DNA of 64,000 nucleotides from Cryptomeria japonica (Eukaryota; Streptophyta; Pinopsida; Cupressales; Cupressaceae), in assembly GCF_030272615.1 (NCBI RefSeq), contig NC_081406.1, positions 461,116,072-461,180,071 of the forward strand. The letters run 5' to 3'. Shown here in pieces: positions 11,769 to 24,083 of this stretch. Below the pieces are notes generated by a model. The model saw only the letters and a list, made by a program, of their open reading frames with translations. It made no database searches and was not told the DNA's origin. The stretch's first letter is position 1, and the number at the start of each line of letters is the position of its first letter. The position numbers and the translations under genes are program-made.

Positions 11769-13900
11769 TGTAGGAGCACCTAGTTGAGTAAAAACTCTCC
11801 TTTTTGAGTCTTTCATGCTTTCATATTTGTAATGTCTTGTGCTAGGTTTATGATGTTTTTTTAGGTTGTTGTGTGTCTTTTCTAGTGGTTTTGATCTCAT
11901 TTTCTGCTCAAGAGGTCAAGTTTTACCTTTCAAGACTTGAGTTGACAATTTTGGCAAAAATATGTAAAATTGCCTTAAAGGTCTCAAAATGCTTTCCAAA
12001 GCATTGAAACATGTTTAATAAGTGTGTTTAAGAATTTATTATGTTTTTAGATGAGTTTATGAGGTTTGGTTGTCAAAGATGTCCTTTTGTGCAACAAAAG
12101 TTGCTCGCCTTGTTGAAAAGTTGTCATTTTTGAAGTCAAAAATGTGAAAAAACAATTCTACAACAATATGTCCATATAGGACATCTTAAATAAGTCACAA
12201 AACCTTTAAATAGGCCACCATATTCCTTTTATAGGGTTGGAAGATGTGAAACAAAGTCATTTTTTTCAATAAAAGGAGTGCATTTTTTGGTTTTCATGGC
12301 AATTTGAACTTGTTTTGAGTAACAGTCTGTACTATAGCATATTTTGTTAGTACTGTACCTTCTAGGAAGTTTTCCTAGTGGTTATAAAATTCTCTCCAAG
12401 TAATATTTACATTGGTTTTCCATTTGCAAGTTGATTAGATATAATTTTTTCCATTTTGTGTGCTCACTGCTCTATCAAGGGTTTGGGGTCTAAAAATGTA
12501 GCAACTTGACTAATATAGGCCTGGGCTCCCACCAAATGGATTTGGTCAAGTTGGTATGCATGTATATAATGTACATAAGTTCCTTTTCTTCCATGATTGT
12601 GATGGAAAAGATGAGTTTGAGCACTTATTAGGCAAGTTGTCTAACTTGGCTAGTAATCTTCCTTTACGCTCAAAATTTAGATTCTAAGCATCAAGTGTTG
12701 AAACAAACATGGAAAGAGGTTTGAACCTATCCTAGAATATTTTTGAAGGGATTGGATGACAAAAATTTATCCATTTTTGCATTATAAAGTGTCACTTTTT
12801 GTAAAGGGAAGCAAACTCGCTGTTTTGGGAAATATATTGGTTTTTGGCACCAAGATTGTCTTTGAAAACTTCTATGCATGAAGACTTCACCATAATTGTT
12901 CAAGGTAGAGTTAAATTGTTGTTAAAAGGTTTATATATGCTTTGGTGTAGGCATTTTAGAAGTTCTAACCCTCCTTTGTGCAGACATAACAGCGAAAAGA
13001 CAGAAAAATAGTGAAAATGACTGTTTTTGTCAACTTTTACAGCTAGTGTGCCAAGTGTTTGGAAAAATGACAAGTGGAAAGTGTTTGAAAAGTGATCTCC
13101 AAGGTGTGGCAAAACCCAATGGTTAGTTTTAGGACTTTTTTTGTGAAGGAGAAGTGTATTTAATAAAGCAATCTTGAAACCCCTCTTGAAACCCTACAAA
13201 AGTGCCATAAATAGTGGGCAGTCCTCATTTTGCATTGATAGAGGCATAAACCATGAAAATATATTATCTTATACCTCTAAAAAATCAACCAAGATAATTT
13301 TGTTGGAGGAATTTCCCATCGCTGGGTTGGGTGAACAAAAAAGTGCCAATTAGCCCTCCACAGGCTACTAGCCTTTTGGGCCTATTTCCAAAAAATGCTT
13401 AACCCAATTTTAATAAGGTTAAGGAGACTTGCTAAGTTAGTTGAAAGTCATTTGAAAACTAAATAAGAACCATTGAAAATCCTTTGTAGCAGGATAAACT
13501 CCATTGTTGACTTAATCCAAGCATTGGTGGGTTTGAGTAACCTAGAGCAAGGCAAGGTTGAACCTTCGAACCATGAATAAAACTATGAGTAGCCCTTAAA
13601 CCTCCTTCTTGGGACATTGAAGGAGGTAAATTTATAGTCAAGGGATAGCAAGGGTGAGCAGGAGTATGTTTGGGAGTGGAGTGACTAGTTAAGCAAGGTA
13701 ATGAGAGCTTGAGTAAGGAAGGAATGACAACACATTGGGTGATTGGTTGAGGGGTGTATGAGGTGTTGGAAACTAGAAATAAAAAATTGAAATCACAACC
13801 AGAAGGAGGAATTAAAAACTTTGTCCTCGAGGACCATTTGAGGTTTTTTAAACCATTTAAGAACCATTGAGTATCTTCTATCACAATCTCCCTATCATAG
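11769..13900 (+). repeat. 3' LTR of the chromovirus
   Basis: It starts TGTAGGAGCACC and ends CCCTATCATAG. Length about 2132 bases, collinear with 4970-7105 throughout. Short open frames within it are LTR noise. Confidence 0.92.
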
Positions 13901-14884
13901 ATTCTATCATGTTTGCTTAGAAGATTGGTTTCTGGTTTCGGTAAGGGTTTTATCGGCTGATTTTTTGGTGGAGATCTTTGATAAATTGAATAAGTGGTGT
14001 TCATGTAGCTTCTAGTGGAGTTTGTGGATGTTGTTGGTGATCTTGTTTGAGACTTGGTGGTTGGAGATCATTACTAGAGCATGTGGACCTATACTGGGTC
14101 TCAGTTGATCTACGTTATGGATCGACTTTAATGTAACGTGTGGATAGGACCTATTGATGTATTTCCAAAATGTCTTATGTGTTGATAATTTTTGTTTCAT
14201 CTAAGGTGGACATGGTTTATAATTATGTAATTGGTTTATTGTCTGGTAGCCATTTTGATTGTTTATGGTCGAGGGTTTATATATATAGATGTAAGATCTC
14301 ATTGTAGATCATCATGGTTATTGTTAGAGGTCATGGTCAAGGAATGTAATGTGCAAATAATATAATATCATTCAGGAAGAGGAGTTTGTCGATCATTGGA
14401 GATCAAATTGGCTTTATACAAGAAGATTTAGTCATCCGGTATTGAGTTTAACCGGAATTGTACTCAGGCATAGGAGATTCTATCTTTTGTACTTCAACAC
14501 TTCTCTGGATTATAGTCTGGATTTATATATAGTCAGTGAGACTCTTTTTGTGATGAGCAGTGCGCTCTAGGTTGTTGACATTTCTGCAAGTGCAGGCCCC
14601 TTAATTGTAATTCACCTACTTACTACAAAATTATTATCTGACTGTGGGTAGGATTCCCACCGTGGTTTTTCCCTTTACCGAGTTTTCCACGTACAAATCT
14701 TGGTGTTATGTGGATGGTATTTAATTTGTGATTATTTTTTGTGCTTAATTGGTGTATCTACTATTCCGGTATTAATGTTTTGGGTTTTGGTATTAAAGTT
14801 TAAATTTCTAATGGTTCTGGTAATCTGTGACAACTGATTCACCCCCCCTCTCAGTTGTCTTCTGGTTATTTGAACTGTCTAACA
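13901..14884 (+). repeat. 3' LTR of element A, second part
   Basis: It continues the LTR broken at 4969. The last 122 bases pair with the window start. It contains the copia U5 motif CGTGGTTTTTCCC...GTTTTCCACG at 14661-14691 and the C-run box at 14835-14850, and ends CTAACA. Confidence 0.88.
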
Positions 14885-16750
14885 AAAGAATACATTTTCT
14901 CTTCTAGTTTCCTATTGTGTTCATGTGTTGTATGAATTTCAAATGCTTAGAGTGTTCTAAACTTGTCTATTCTTAATGATTATGTGTATGATTTGATGGG
15001 TTGGATTTGCAACAAATGAATTAAATTTATGAAGAAATACTGCAACATAGGATGAACTAGTGTGAGTTCGAGTTAAGGTTTTATTTCTTCAGTTGAATGT
15101 TTATGCAAGGCATTTATGTTCAAATATCTTCGTGGGATTGAAACCTAAATCTAGTCCTACCACTTAACCATGAGTCATTGGCTATTTCTCTAGAGTGTGG
15201 GAACCTGTTGATTTTAGTACCAACACTCAGTTTATTTAAGATGAATAAAAGATATCATTTTTTGTTCTGATCTCCTTTTGTTGTCCATTTGTTATATGAG
15301 TTTCATATGCTTACAACATTTTCAACTTGTCTTTTCAAATGAAAATGTATGCATGTTGGTGGGTTTCATTTGAAGAAAATGAACAAAATTCTGTCAATAA
15401 CATAATGCGTATGAATAAATGTAGCATAATGTGTATGAGTTAATTGATCATTCTATTCATAAATTGAATTGTTTTAACACTTAATTGTTGTTGCAATATC
15501 AATTGTATAAGAAAATGATTATTAATTCTATATTTAATTAACTTTTCCTTCTCTGTGTATGAGTTTAACATTCCTTTGTCTGAAACCCAATATCCTCCCA
15601 AGAAGAAGTCCTGGTCTTCTGGATTCATACATGTAACATCTGACCTTTTCAATGAGTTTTGTTATGGTTACAATGAATGTACTTTGCAAGTCAGTGGGCA
15701 TTCAAATTTTTAAGAATAGGGCATCCTCATTTTAATCAATTAATATGCATTAATAATGGCATTGTATCACATACATAAAATCTTATTTCAAGGATATATC
15801 AATATCACATCGAGTTTGTTAACGAAATTACACTTCATCAAAATTTTCATTATAACATGTTGTAAAGGAAAGATAGAAAGAAATAATATAATATGTCATG
15901 TTATTGTGATTTATGTAATTTAACATACTGTGTTAGTGTAATGTATGTAATATAGCATATCGTTATACAATATAGGGACTAGTGGTGTGGTCTGTATATT
16001 GATATTATTTTTTATATACATGGAGTGATTTTTAAATTCTTATTAATAATACAGGATACATTGAAGTTTGACATGTAGGTTGTACATGTAAGAAAATAAA
16101 ATAAAAATGGAAGAATCTCACTTTAAATAAATATTCATTCACAAAAACTATAGGAGAATACCAAAAATATAAATTTTGTCCACAAAGATATACCATCATG
16201 TCCCTCTGTAAACATAAATGTCAATGGTTTTATTAAAAACCATAGTCATACAACCAAGAAAGATAATACAATTTTATGGGAGAGATCTCCTCTGTGATGA
16301 TAATCTTCTTTCAATCCTCGCAAACCTCATCGGTGGGCGGGAACTATTATGTCCCATGAAGAGGTGCGTATAATCCAGATTCACCAGATTGGTGGAAAAA
16401 AGGGCACTGGTGGCAACAACGTCATCATCTGGGTGTGGTAGTCAAACTGACCCCCTCCACGGATTTGAATCTCGGCTGATGGTGCACATTATGTGCACCC
16501 TCAAGAGAGCCATGAACTAGTTAACAAAGGGTCTAAAAATAGGCCATAGCACCCTATATATTTCTTTCTGTCTCCAAATATGGAATGGAAAAGAAGAGGT
16601 CTATCATATGGACAATACAATATGTCTGGCCATTGTCATTTCTATGTACGTCAACCCACCATAGAATACTAAGGTGAGCATGCATCCTCAGTCGTCCAGC
16701 CTTTTGGCTGCACTCTTCCATATGTCGGTGTAACCGACACATTCATTCAA
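14885..16750. other. No recognised gene; diverged tandem duplication at its left end
   Basis: I see no convincing coding region. Text near 14905-15060 and 15270-15410 is related (a TCCTATTGTG...ATGAATTTCA...AACTTGTCT pattern), so about 150 bases seem duplicated with a spacing near 365. Around 16260-16750 the base composition is higher in GC and minus-strand frames are open for short stretches, but nothing matches a family I know. Confidence 0.5.
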
Positions 16751-16918
16751 CAAGAGCACTTGTTATTTAACAATGGCATTCAATAAATGCAAAAAATATT
16801 ACTACAATAAGTGTGTGAGTTATTTAACTAAACCATTCAATAATTGTAAGATATATTCATACAATAAGAGTCTTACTTATTTAACCATAGCATTTAATAA
16901 ATGTGATACATAAAGATG
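16751..16918. repeat. Short tandem array, three units of about 54-57 bases
   Basis: Units begin at 16751, 16805 and 16862. Each has the pattern CAATAAG(A/T)G...TTATTTAAC...CATTCAATAA. Units are diverged. Confidence 0.7.
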
Positions 16919-17608
16919 CAATACTGAAAAATAAAGTGGTTGAATCAAAATTACAACCTCCTCATGTTGTCACTGGTGTACATGGTTGGCATTTCTTTCT
17001 AGACGGTGAACAAATATCTAAAAGGCACATGCTGAGAAAGATACAGTGTGTAACAACATTGGGGACAATAATACAAAGCATTACAACAATATTACAACAA
17101 ACAAATCTAGTCCATATTACTAAACATGTTGAGAGATAAAAAGCTAAACATGGAGTTAAGAAAAACGTAGTATGAAGGTAATGATAGACACATGGTTTAA
17201 AATATGATACAGATAAAATAGCGATCACCACCTCCCACATAAAGAGAAACAAAAAATTTTCACAGTCAAAGCAACATAATGCAACGTGTTATTCATTGCA
17301 AAAAAATGTACCGCATGACCTCTATAGCACATCTTAGCTGTTGACACGAATATGAAAACATCATGTAGTTATCTGTAGATATGGAAGGTATACATAAACA
17401 ATGTATATCCAAATCTGAAGCAATAATACCAATTTTTTGTTAGCGAGGGATATTTTTTTATCCTTGTTCGGATTGAGCAAAGTCAAAAGCCAATCATTGG
17501 CAAGGACTCCTCTACCCAGATGTTGAGGGTGTAGTGACATTGTCATGCCTATCTGTGGTTCACTTTCACCAACTGCGAGATAGAACTACTAAGTAAGCAC
17601 CCACACCA

Positions 17609-17935
17609 TTGACATGTTTGGAAACCACTTAAACATGACACACTTGTGTACCAACCTGTATTGACCATTTTGTCTTAAACATGGCAGATTATTGACCATT
17701 TTGTCTTTAACATAGCAGATTATTGAACTTTTTCATCTTAAACATGGTAGATTATTGACCATTTTATGTTTAACATGGTAGATTATTGACCATTTTTGTA
17801 TTAAACATGGTACATTATTGACCTTTTTCATCTTCAACATGGCATATTATTGACCATTTTGTCTTACATGTGGAATATTATTGACATGTTTGGAAACCAC
17901 TTAAACGTGACACAGTTGTGAACCAGCCTGTATTA
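17609..17935. repeat. 31-32 base minisatellite between two copies of a 55-base direct repeat
   Basis: The unit ATTGACCATTTTGTCTTAA...CATGGCAGATT repeats about seven times, with starts near 17660, 17691, 17722, 17754, 17785, 17817 and 17849. The array is bracketed by two copies of a block containing GACATGTTTGGAAACCACTT, at about 17609-17663 and 17880-17935. The whole arrangement looks like a duplication seeded in the tail of the adjacent MULE-like gene. Confidence 0.85.
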
Positions 17936-19878
17936 GATACTACAACAGAACCTATGGAAAGGATGTGCGGTTCTGGTGCTTCGTCGAATAACCTCCTTCC
18001 CTTCCGCCTCCTAGTAGTCTCCAAGGGAAACTCAAAGGCATCGGGGTGCATAACATCATCAAAGATCTCAGTGTTTGTATTCTACCTAGGTTGCCTCTGA
18101 ATTCAACCACGATCCCTACTTGCACTGAACCAAGGCCGCATTCAAATGGTGCTTGTAGTGACTAGATCAATATGGGGACTGAAATCAAATGACATTGCAC
18201 CTGAATTTTCAAGATCAACTATGAACCTCTCCACACAACCTACAAATGCCATTATTTTTTGGTATGTGCGGCATTGTTCGTTACACCATCTTCAAGTTTG
18301 TGCTCGCTTCATTACACCTCATGATGTGAACATCCTCTATATGTGCTTCTGCACTGGAAATGGTATCGACAACCGATAGAATTGTTGGGTGTTCATTAAT
18401 GTTATTAGATGTTGGAGTTGACATAGGAATAGGTTCTGCATGAAACAATATCTTAGAGTGAAGTGCAGATCTTTTAAATTACCATACATAAACATTGACA
18501 AACCAAACAAGTTGACTTTCACTTGAGATCGGCTTACCTAGGAGACGTGAATCATTAAATGAGTTATCCACCATTGCAGCAACCTTCAAAGCATTCTCGC
18601 ATGTGTTTCCTTTAAAACTCCATGGATAGTCACATATGTACAAGTGATCACCATATTTCATAACCATGTACCAATTGCAAGAGGACTGACTTTTCACCCG
18701 ATACAGACCAAGATTCATGTCATGTGGAACAAAATCGGCATCAGGAATTTCCTTTTCCCTCTCCATGCTACTTCGTAAATGTGATAACCTATAGTTTCTA
18801 ATGAATCCATAATGTTGCAACAATCACTTTTTATTGTAGAATAGTTCCACTTTATAGGAAAGCTTGTGATATAGATTGTCCATCCTCCTTGTGTACATCT
18901 TCTTATTGTCTCTTAGGTGCAACACCTGAATAATTTTCCATGGTATGATTCCATGACATTATTTGTGTCCTGGTTAGTGTGGGAAATTGTTGAATTTTTT
19001 CGCCCACATTGCTACTCAAAAGACAAAAAAGGAAGATGTCAATGAACAACGAATGCGACAACTATCGCAATGAAAGAGTTAACAAACTAGGGAGGCAAAA
19101 TCTAAGGTAATGCAAAACTCACCAATGCAACCATCTTGACACCATGTGTTGTAGAAGTACTCTAGAAAATGTTACTGATAAGCAAATTCAACAAATAAAT
19201 TATGCAGCTGTTGAGTAGTGCACTCTTCACTTTCATGCATTACCATCATTATCTTCCTTAAATGGTGAAAAATGTCCATTTCTCTTTCTTTTATGGCATA
19301 CTTGTAGAAATTCTTCAACCATGCTCACCACACATGCCAGATACAAAGTATCATGTGAAATTGAAAAAGGGTCCCGTTTTGAAGTTAACGATTAATTGTG
19401 CCTAATCAATATACAAAAAATGGAAGGTTGACATATCTTACTATTTGATCTGAAGTAGACTAACAATTGAAACATACATGTATTGTATTTCTTGAATCTC
19501 TACACTCACATCATCTACGATGAATGCATTGATCCTCTAATCAGGCCTCTTTTCCTTTTCTCGTCTCTGCAACTCCACCAACCACACCTCAAGGTCCTCA
19601 ATCTTGTTCCTCGATGTCACTACCCATTCAATGAGAACCCCTAATTTATCCTCATCAAACATGAGAAACAAATATAATTGGTACTATTTCCAGCAAAAAA
19701 CATGATAATTATTTCCATCTACAATTGACTGCAATGGGAAACTTCAAAATATGAGGAAGACTCATTACAAGGAGTTTAAGGAAACTTTCCCCATATTTAT
19801 TCATTGCAAATGTGGAATCCATTGATATGATTGACTCATGTGAGTGTCAAGCCATCATGTTGAGCATCCAAGGTGTTT
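17906..19878 (-). pseudogene. MULE-type transposase, catalytic core to C-terminus (fragment 1 of 3)
   Basis: Reading the minus strand from 19878: IISMDSTFAMNKYG near 19800-19835 (MULE first aspartate, D-S-T-F), NAFIVDDVSVEIQ near 19500-19530 (second aspartate), LCIWHV near 19340-19355 (C-x-x-H motif), NQDTNNVMESYHG near 18945-18985, and a zinc motif YICDYPWSFKGNTCENALKV near 18585-18650, a damaged SWIM finger (the final histidine is asparagine). A longer open run is 18479-18823. A plausible C-terminal tail (PDAFEFPLETTRRRKGRRLF) lies at about 17980-18060. Several stops and frame changes break it. The family enzyme cuts and pastes Mutator-like DNA transposons; domesticated relatives include FAR1/FHY3-type proteins. 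The N-terminal pieces are at 26543-26831 and 37415-37545. Confidence 0.8.
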
Positions 19879-19883
19879 GTATT
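19879..19883. repeat. Target site duplication of element B, left copy (GTATT)
   Basis: GTATT before TGTTGG matches GTATT at 26538-26542 after CCAACA. Confidence 0.9.
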
Positions 19884-20799
19884 TGTTGGGATCTGAGAAC
19901 ACTGAGAGGGGGGGGGGGGGGGGGTGAATCAATGTTTTGCCGGAATCAACAATCTTTAACTTTCTAAACCATGCATGTATGTACTCGTAAAAAAATAAGC
20001 ATATAACAAGAAGCAAATAAACCATCCACATAAATGAACACCATAACACACAAAATTTATATGTGGAAAACCTCAATGAGGAAGAACCACGATGGGCTTT
20101 GTGACCCATAATATCAGTTCACTGGCCATATGAAAAGATATTACATAAAATAGGGCCCTGCACTTGTAGGAAGGCACACTTACTACAGCATACTTCTCAT
20201 CACTAAAGACCCTCACTAACTACAAGATTATACCAAAGTAAATTACTGAAAATGGACTCAAGAATGCATCTTCTATGCGAGATAGAGTTCTGGTTCTAGT
20301 TCTACTCTATACCGGTTCACAAACTTGAACTATTACCAGTATTACTTCTCCTCTAGGAATTCTTTCCAAGCTATCTGTAGATCATTGCATGATATAATGT
20401 TCGCATACAAAAATGATCTCCATACATATATTTCACATCTCATAGTTCTTCTATACCTATATATGTTTATCTCTATTACATTACCATTATCTCATCATCT
20501 TTTAAATTGACCTAGCAGACTAACTTATATACCTATTACATATGATATGCCTTATGTCGTCTTGCAATGTATTTACAAAAGATATTCAATGTCGGCCTCG
20601 ACAATAATTACAAAATAATTTACTAAATAAATCTTCCTTGATATCAGCTTGCTTGAAGTATTGATGTCGGTGTAGGCCTGAATGCTTCCAGTATCAGTAT
20701 TTATCAGTATATGCCTCCTAGTACTGGTTTGTGACTTCCATAAAATATTGTTGCCATCAATGACAAAAAAATGAATCCAATGAGTGTCAATTGCTAACA
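19884..20799 (-). repeat. 3' LTR of element B
   Basis: Left-hand copy. It is collinear with 25618-26537. It holds a run of 17 G (19908-19924) where the other copy has 7, and the conserved GTGG...CCAC motif at about 20062-20092. A peptide-like frame at 19855-20109 is only conserved LTR sequence. Confidence 0.92.
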
Positions 20800-20945
20800 A
20801 TGCCCCCCTTTGGCATTGATGGAAACACTCATCTGAAAAATGGATTTCCTGTCAGTGTGCTCCCCTCAGAAATACACTCCATATACTCCATCTGATAATG
20901 TTTTCTTTGATATTTTTCACATATGTACATACTCCCCCTTTGACA
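20800..20945 (-). other. Polypurine tracts of element B
   Basis: On the minus strand, GCCAAAGGGGGGCA abuts the LTR (20801-20814). A second similar tract, GTCAAAGGGGGAG, lies at 20931-20943. The first is the expected plus-strand primer. Confidence 0.75.
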
Positions 20946-21000
20946 TTAATGCCATAGACCGGTGAAAGAATAAAAGAATGAAAGAACACTATTAGTGTCA

Positions 21001-24000
21001 CTCGAGCTTAGTCATCTTTAGGATTTATGGGTATGCCTTTTGTAGAAACTGAAGATACATGTCCCATCCTAATTTGAAAGTATCAGATACCAATGCAAGT
21101 CCACTTAGCAAGTGGGAAAATGATTCCTTCTCATGGGTATCTACCAGTGTGGGTTTTACTAGCATATCCATGCATTCTTTCTTGTGAACACCCAATGAAT
21201 CAAGTCTAGGTCTTACCAATCCTCTTAAATTTCTCGCTCTTCTTATTATTTTATCTACCTGCTTCTCAAAAGCAAAAACTTGGTTCTCCAAGGATAAAAT
21301 TTGTCCATCAACAGATGTAGTTAGTGTAGTCAGTCCATCAAAAGAGTTAGCAATATTAGCCATTTTTTCATATAACTCTTTCAATCTGCTATCTACATTG
21401 GTTGTAAGATTTCCCAAATTACAACATACTCTGTAAATATTAGTACATTGTTTTAAGAAAATTTCAATAGGAATAAACTTGTCTTCTATTTTCTTATTCC
21501 AACTTCCTATGAGTTAATCAAAAGCTTCTCTTTTAGCTACATAGAAATTGTCCAAAGCTATCGGTCTGCAATTTGTCTCAAAGATTGATAATTATTTGAT
21601 ATGTGCTTTGTTAAAGTATTGAGCTTACCAGAAGGGATTTCTCCATCCTCAATCTGACAGTCAGACATTATTCTATGTAGTACAGAGACTGATTGATCAA
21701 TTAACCCTTTGTCTATAGTTCCTACCTTTAGCAATTTATGAGTGGCCATCATCACTAATTCTGTTGGACTTAACTCAAAGATTTATTTCTTCTTGACTTG
21801 AGAAGTGTCAATTGCCAAAACTCTTGCTGAGGAATCAGTTTTACCTGTTGGTATGGACTCAGTTGATTCTACCTTGTCCATCTCAACCTTTATTGCACCG
21901 GTGGCTTCACCATTTGGTGCACTATTGGTTACTACCAGTGGAGTATCATCCATAGTGTTTCCAGTTCCCTGTACACTCTCTTGCTCAAAATTGGTCTATA
22001 TCAATACAGACTGTACACTCTCTTTAACTGTCGGTTGTGGTTGTATCAAAACTGGAGTTGAACTGCCCAAAATACACTTTCCTTTTGATTTGTCAGGAAT
22101 GGTGGGGAATGTTGCCTTTGCAAATTCTTCTTGTGATGTGAGAAAGTATGGGTTTTTCAGAAAGAATTTTGTCCATCCCTTACTTTTCTCATTTATCACC
22201 TAATTTACTCTTCCCATCATAAGGATTATCTGCGAGTTTTTACTACTGAAAATTGTCCTATTAGTAGTATCTATACAACTTTTATCTCTTCATTATTTCT
22301 AGTACCACATTGTTCCAAAAGTGCAACTTCCTTGATTTCCCTATCCCTCTTGATAGCATCAAGTCTTCTAGCCTCAAGTTTATTATACAGGGATAAAGGT
22401 ATCTCCTTCAAAATTTCAACCAAGGCTTTCTTATAGATGTCGATATATAGTAAAATAGCCTCTTCTAACTCATTTTGCTCATTTTATTCAAAATCTTCAT
22501 AATACTTTGATATATTATTTAATATTCCATCTTTTGTAACTTCATCAATAGTTTTAGCACAAGTCATTGTTGTCTTACCAGTTTTAGTATCATCACCCTT
22601 CTACTTTTTTCTTATGGTTGCTGGTGTGACTGGTTTCCTCTTTTGCACAGGCTTCCTTACCGGTGGTGGAGGTGCAGTAGGCTGAGCTACCTTTTTGACA
22701 AGTCTCCTCCTAGGTTCTGCCTTTTTTTACTCTACTGGTGATTTTACCACATTCTTCCTTTTGCACCCTTCTGAAAGCCAGAGGTTCATTATCTTCAGGA
22801 TCAGAATCAGAAGTGATAGGGGAAATGTGAACTTGTGGCTTCTTCACTTCTTCAATAGCAACCTTTGCCAGTTTAACTACCTATTTAGATTTAGAGCCCA
22901 GCTGAGTGTCTATCTTATGCGGCACATCTTGTACATATGCAGACATCTTCTCTATTTTCTTCTATCTTCTCTTCTTGTTAAAACTTGTTTTTACTTCAAG
23001 AGCCTTCTCTCCCGCTGTACCAAAGTGTCATGTCTTGTTATCTAATGGGGTATCTAACAACATCTTTGCATAAAGCTCAAAAATGCTATCATCTACCTCA
23101 TATCCAAGTTCACTAATCCAGATTTTCCTGGGTTCAACTGCTTCCATGAGAGTTTCATCAATTTTCACCATGAAACATATGTCAATGGAATACTTCTCCA
23201 CAATATTATTTCGAATTGTCTCCCTTTTGCTCAGGTTTTCTTGAAAAGTCTTAAAATATCCCCAAACTTTCTCATCTCTGCCAGTACCAAGACTGATGAT
23301 AGCCATCTTGATCTGCATACCTATCGGTATGTCATGAGCCCATTGCTTCTTTCCTAAACCGGGTAGCTCATTTAGAAAGTAAAGCATTAAACAAACAATT
23401 AAGTTACCATAGCTGAAGGTGCTTTTCTTGGTTCCTTTGATCTTAGTAAGGTTTAGCATCAATTCACTCCTCATCCATTCGAACTAGTCATACTTCACAT
23501 TATTCCTTAACATCTGATATGCGGTGCAAACTTTATGTCCGTGTTGGTTATTGTGCTTATCTTCATTGATCTGCTATCGGATGTAGCACCAATGAGTTTT
23601 TTGACCTCTGTGTTGGAAATTTTCTTACCAGGTTCTTGTTTGACCTTGGGTAAGCTAGTGATAGCCTAAATAGCCTCCTTTTTTTATCATGTAGGGTGTA
23701 TCTAACCAAATGAATTTGTTGTGAACCCTTCTCAGAATGTATCTAATCACCTCATCCTTGAATTCTAGTATGTATAGAATACCGGTTAACCCTAGATCCT
23801 CAATCGCCTTGAATTCTAGTTTGATCTTTCCGGTGTCTCCCAATATCATTGATTGATACATGCTTTTAATGTCTTTGGTGCCCAAATCCTCAAGAGTGCA
23901 GTGAATGTTTTCCCTCATATCTTTAACATACATTACTCCGTCAAGAACCTTAGAAAATGCTCCCATAGAGTCTTCCTTCTTGGCAATTTTGGGAACCTCC

Positions 24001-24083
24001 TTAAAGACTGGCCTTAATCTATCCTTGACTTTGACAATAGTGGGATTTGAAATAAAAGTGGGTACTGATGATCTAGATGCCAT
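21001..24083 (-). pseudogene. Element B ORF2, roughly 1000 codons, unknown function, broken
   Basis: I do not recognise this protein. It starts at the ATG at 24083 (MASRSSVPTFISNPTIVKVK). A first open part ends at 23655, a second is 23028-23474 (with GNLIVCLMLYFLNELPGLG), and a lysine/proline-rich stretch (KPVQKRKPVTPA) lies near 22600-22660. Acidic and helical parts follow at 22210-22560. Later open runs are 21996-22199, 21558-21755 and 21025-21417. The last has a heptad-like helical segment (LENQVFAFEKQVDKII) and ends just before 21010. Frame changes and stops connect these blocks, but composition and order look like one ancestral protein. No catalytic motif of polymerases, integrases or proteases is visible. 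It sits where pol would be. Confidence 0.65.

Larger units (their letters stand above)
4970..13900 (+). mobile_element. Ty3/gypsy chromovirus with 2.1 kb LTRs, nested in element A
   Basis: Long direct repeats at 4970-7105 and 11769-13900 flank a gag-pol region in Ty3/gypsy order (gag, protease, RT, RNase H, integrase) that ends in a chromodomain, which defines chromoviruses. A perfect tRNA-Met primer site follows the left LTR and a polypurine tract precedes the right one. Target duplication is imperfect: GATTG before (4964-4968) and GATTC after (13900-13904). In about 375 aligned bases at the start of the LTRs I count about 28 differences, so the insertion is old. Every gene carries stops, mostly TAG. 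Confidence 0.93.
1..14884 (+). mobile_element. Ty1/copia LTR retrotransposon A, 5' end outside window, 3' LTR split by a chromovirus
   Basis: Domains run gag, protease, integrase, reverse transcriptase, RNase H, which is the Ty1/copia order. The last 122 bases of the 5' LTR open the window. The 3' LTR starts at 4731 with TGTTGG directly after a purine tract and ends at 14884 with CTAACA. Bases 1-122 match 14763-14884 closely, which pairs the two LTRs. A complete gypsy element at 4970-13900 sits inside the 3' LTR, so the LTR itself is about 1.2 kb. All genes are broken by stops or frameshifts, so the element is dead. Its gag C-terminus resembles that of element C (26832-37409), so they are probably related lineages. 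Confidence 0.93.

Noticed and set aside
19855-20109. Peptide similar to that encoded at 59947-60198, possibly a conserved small protein
   Set aside because: Both lie in copia LTRs over the conserved U5 motif; the similarity is explained by the nucleotide motif, and the reading direction follows the LTR.
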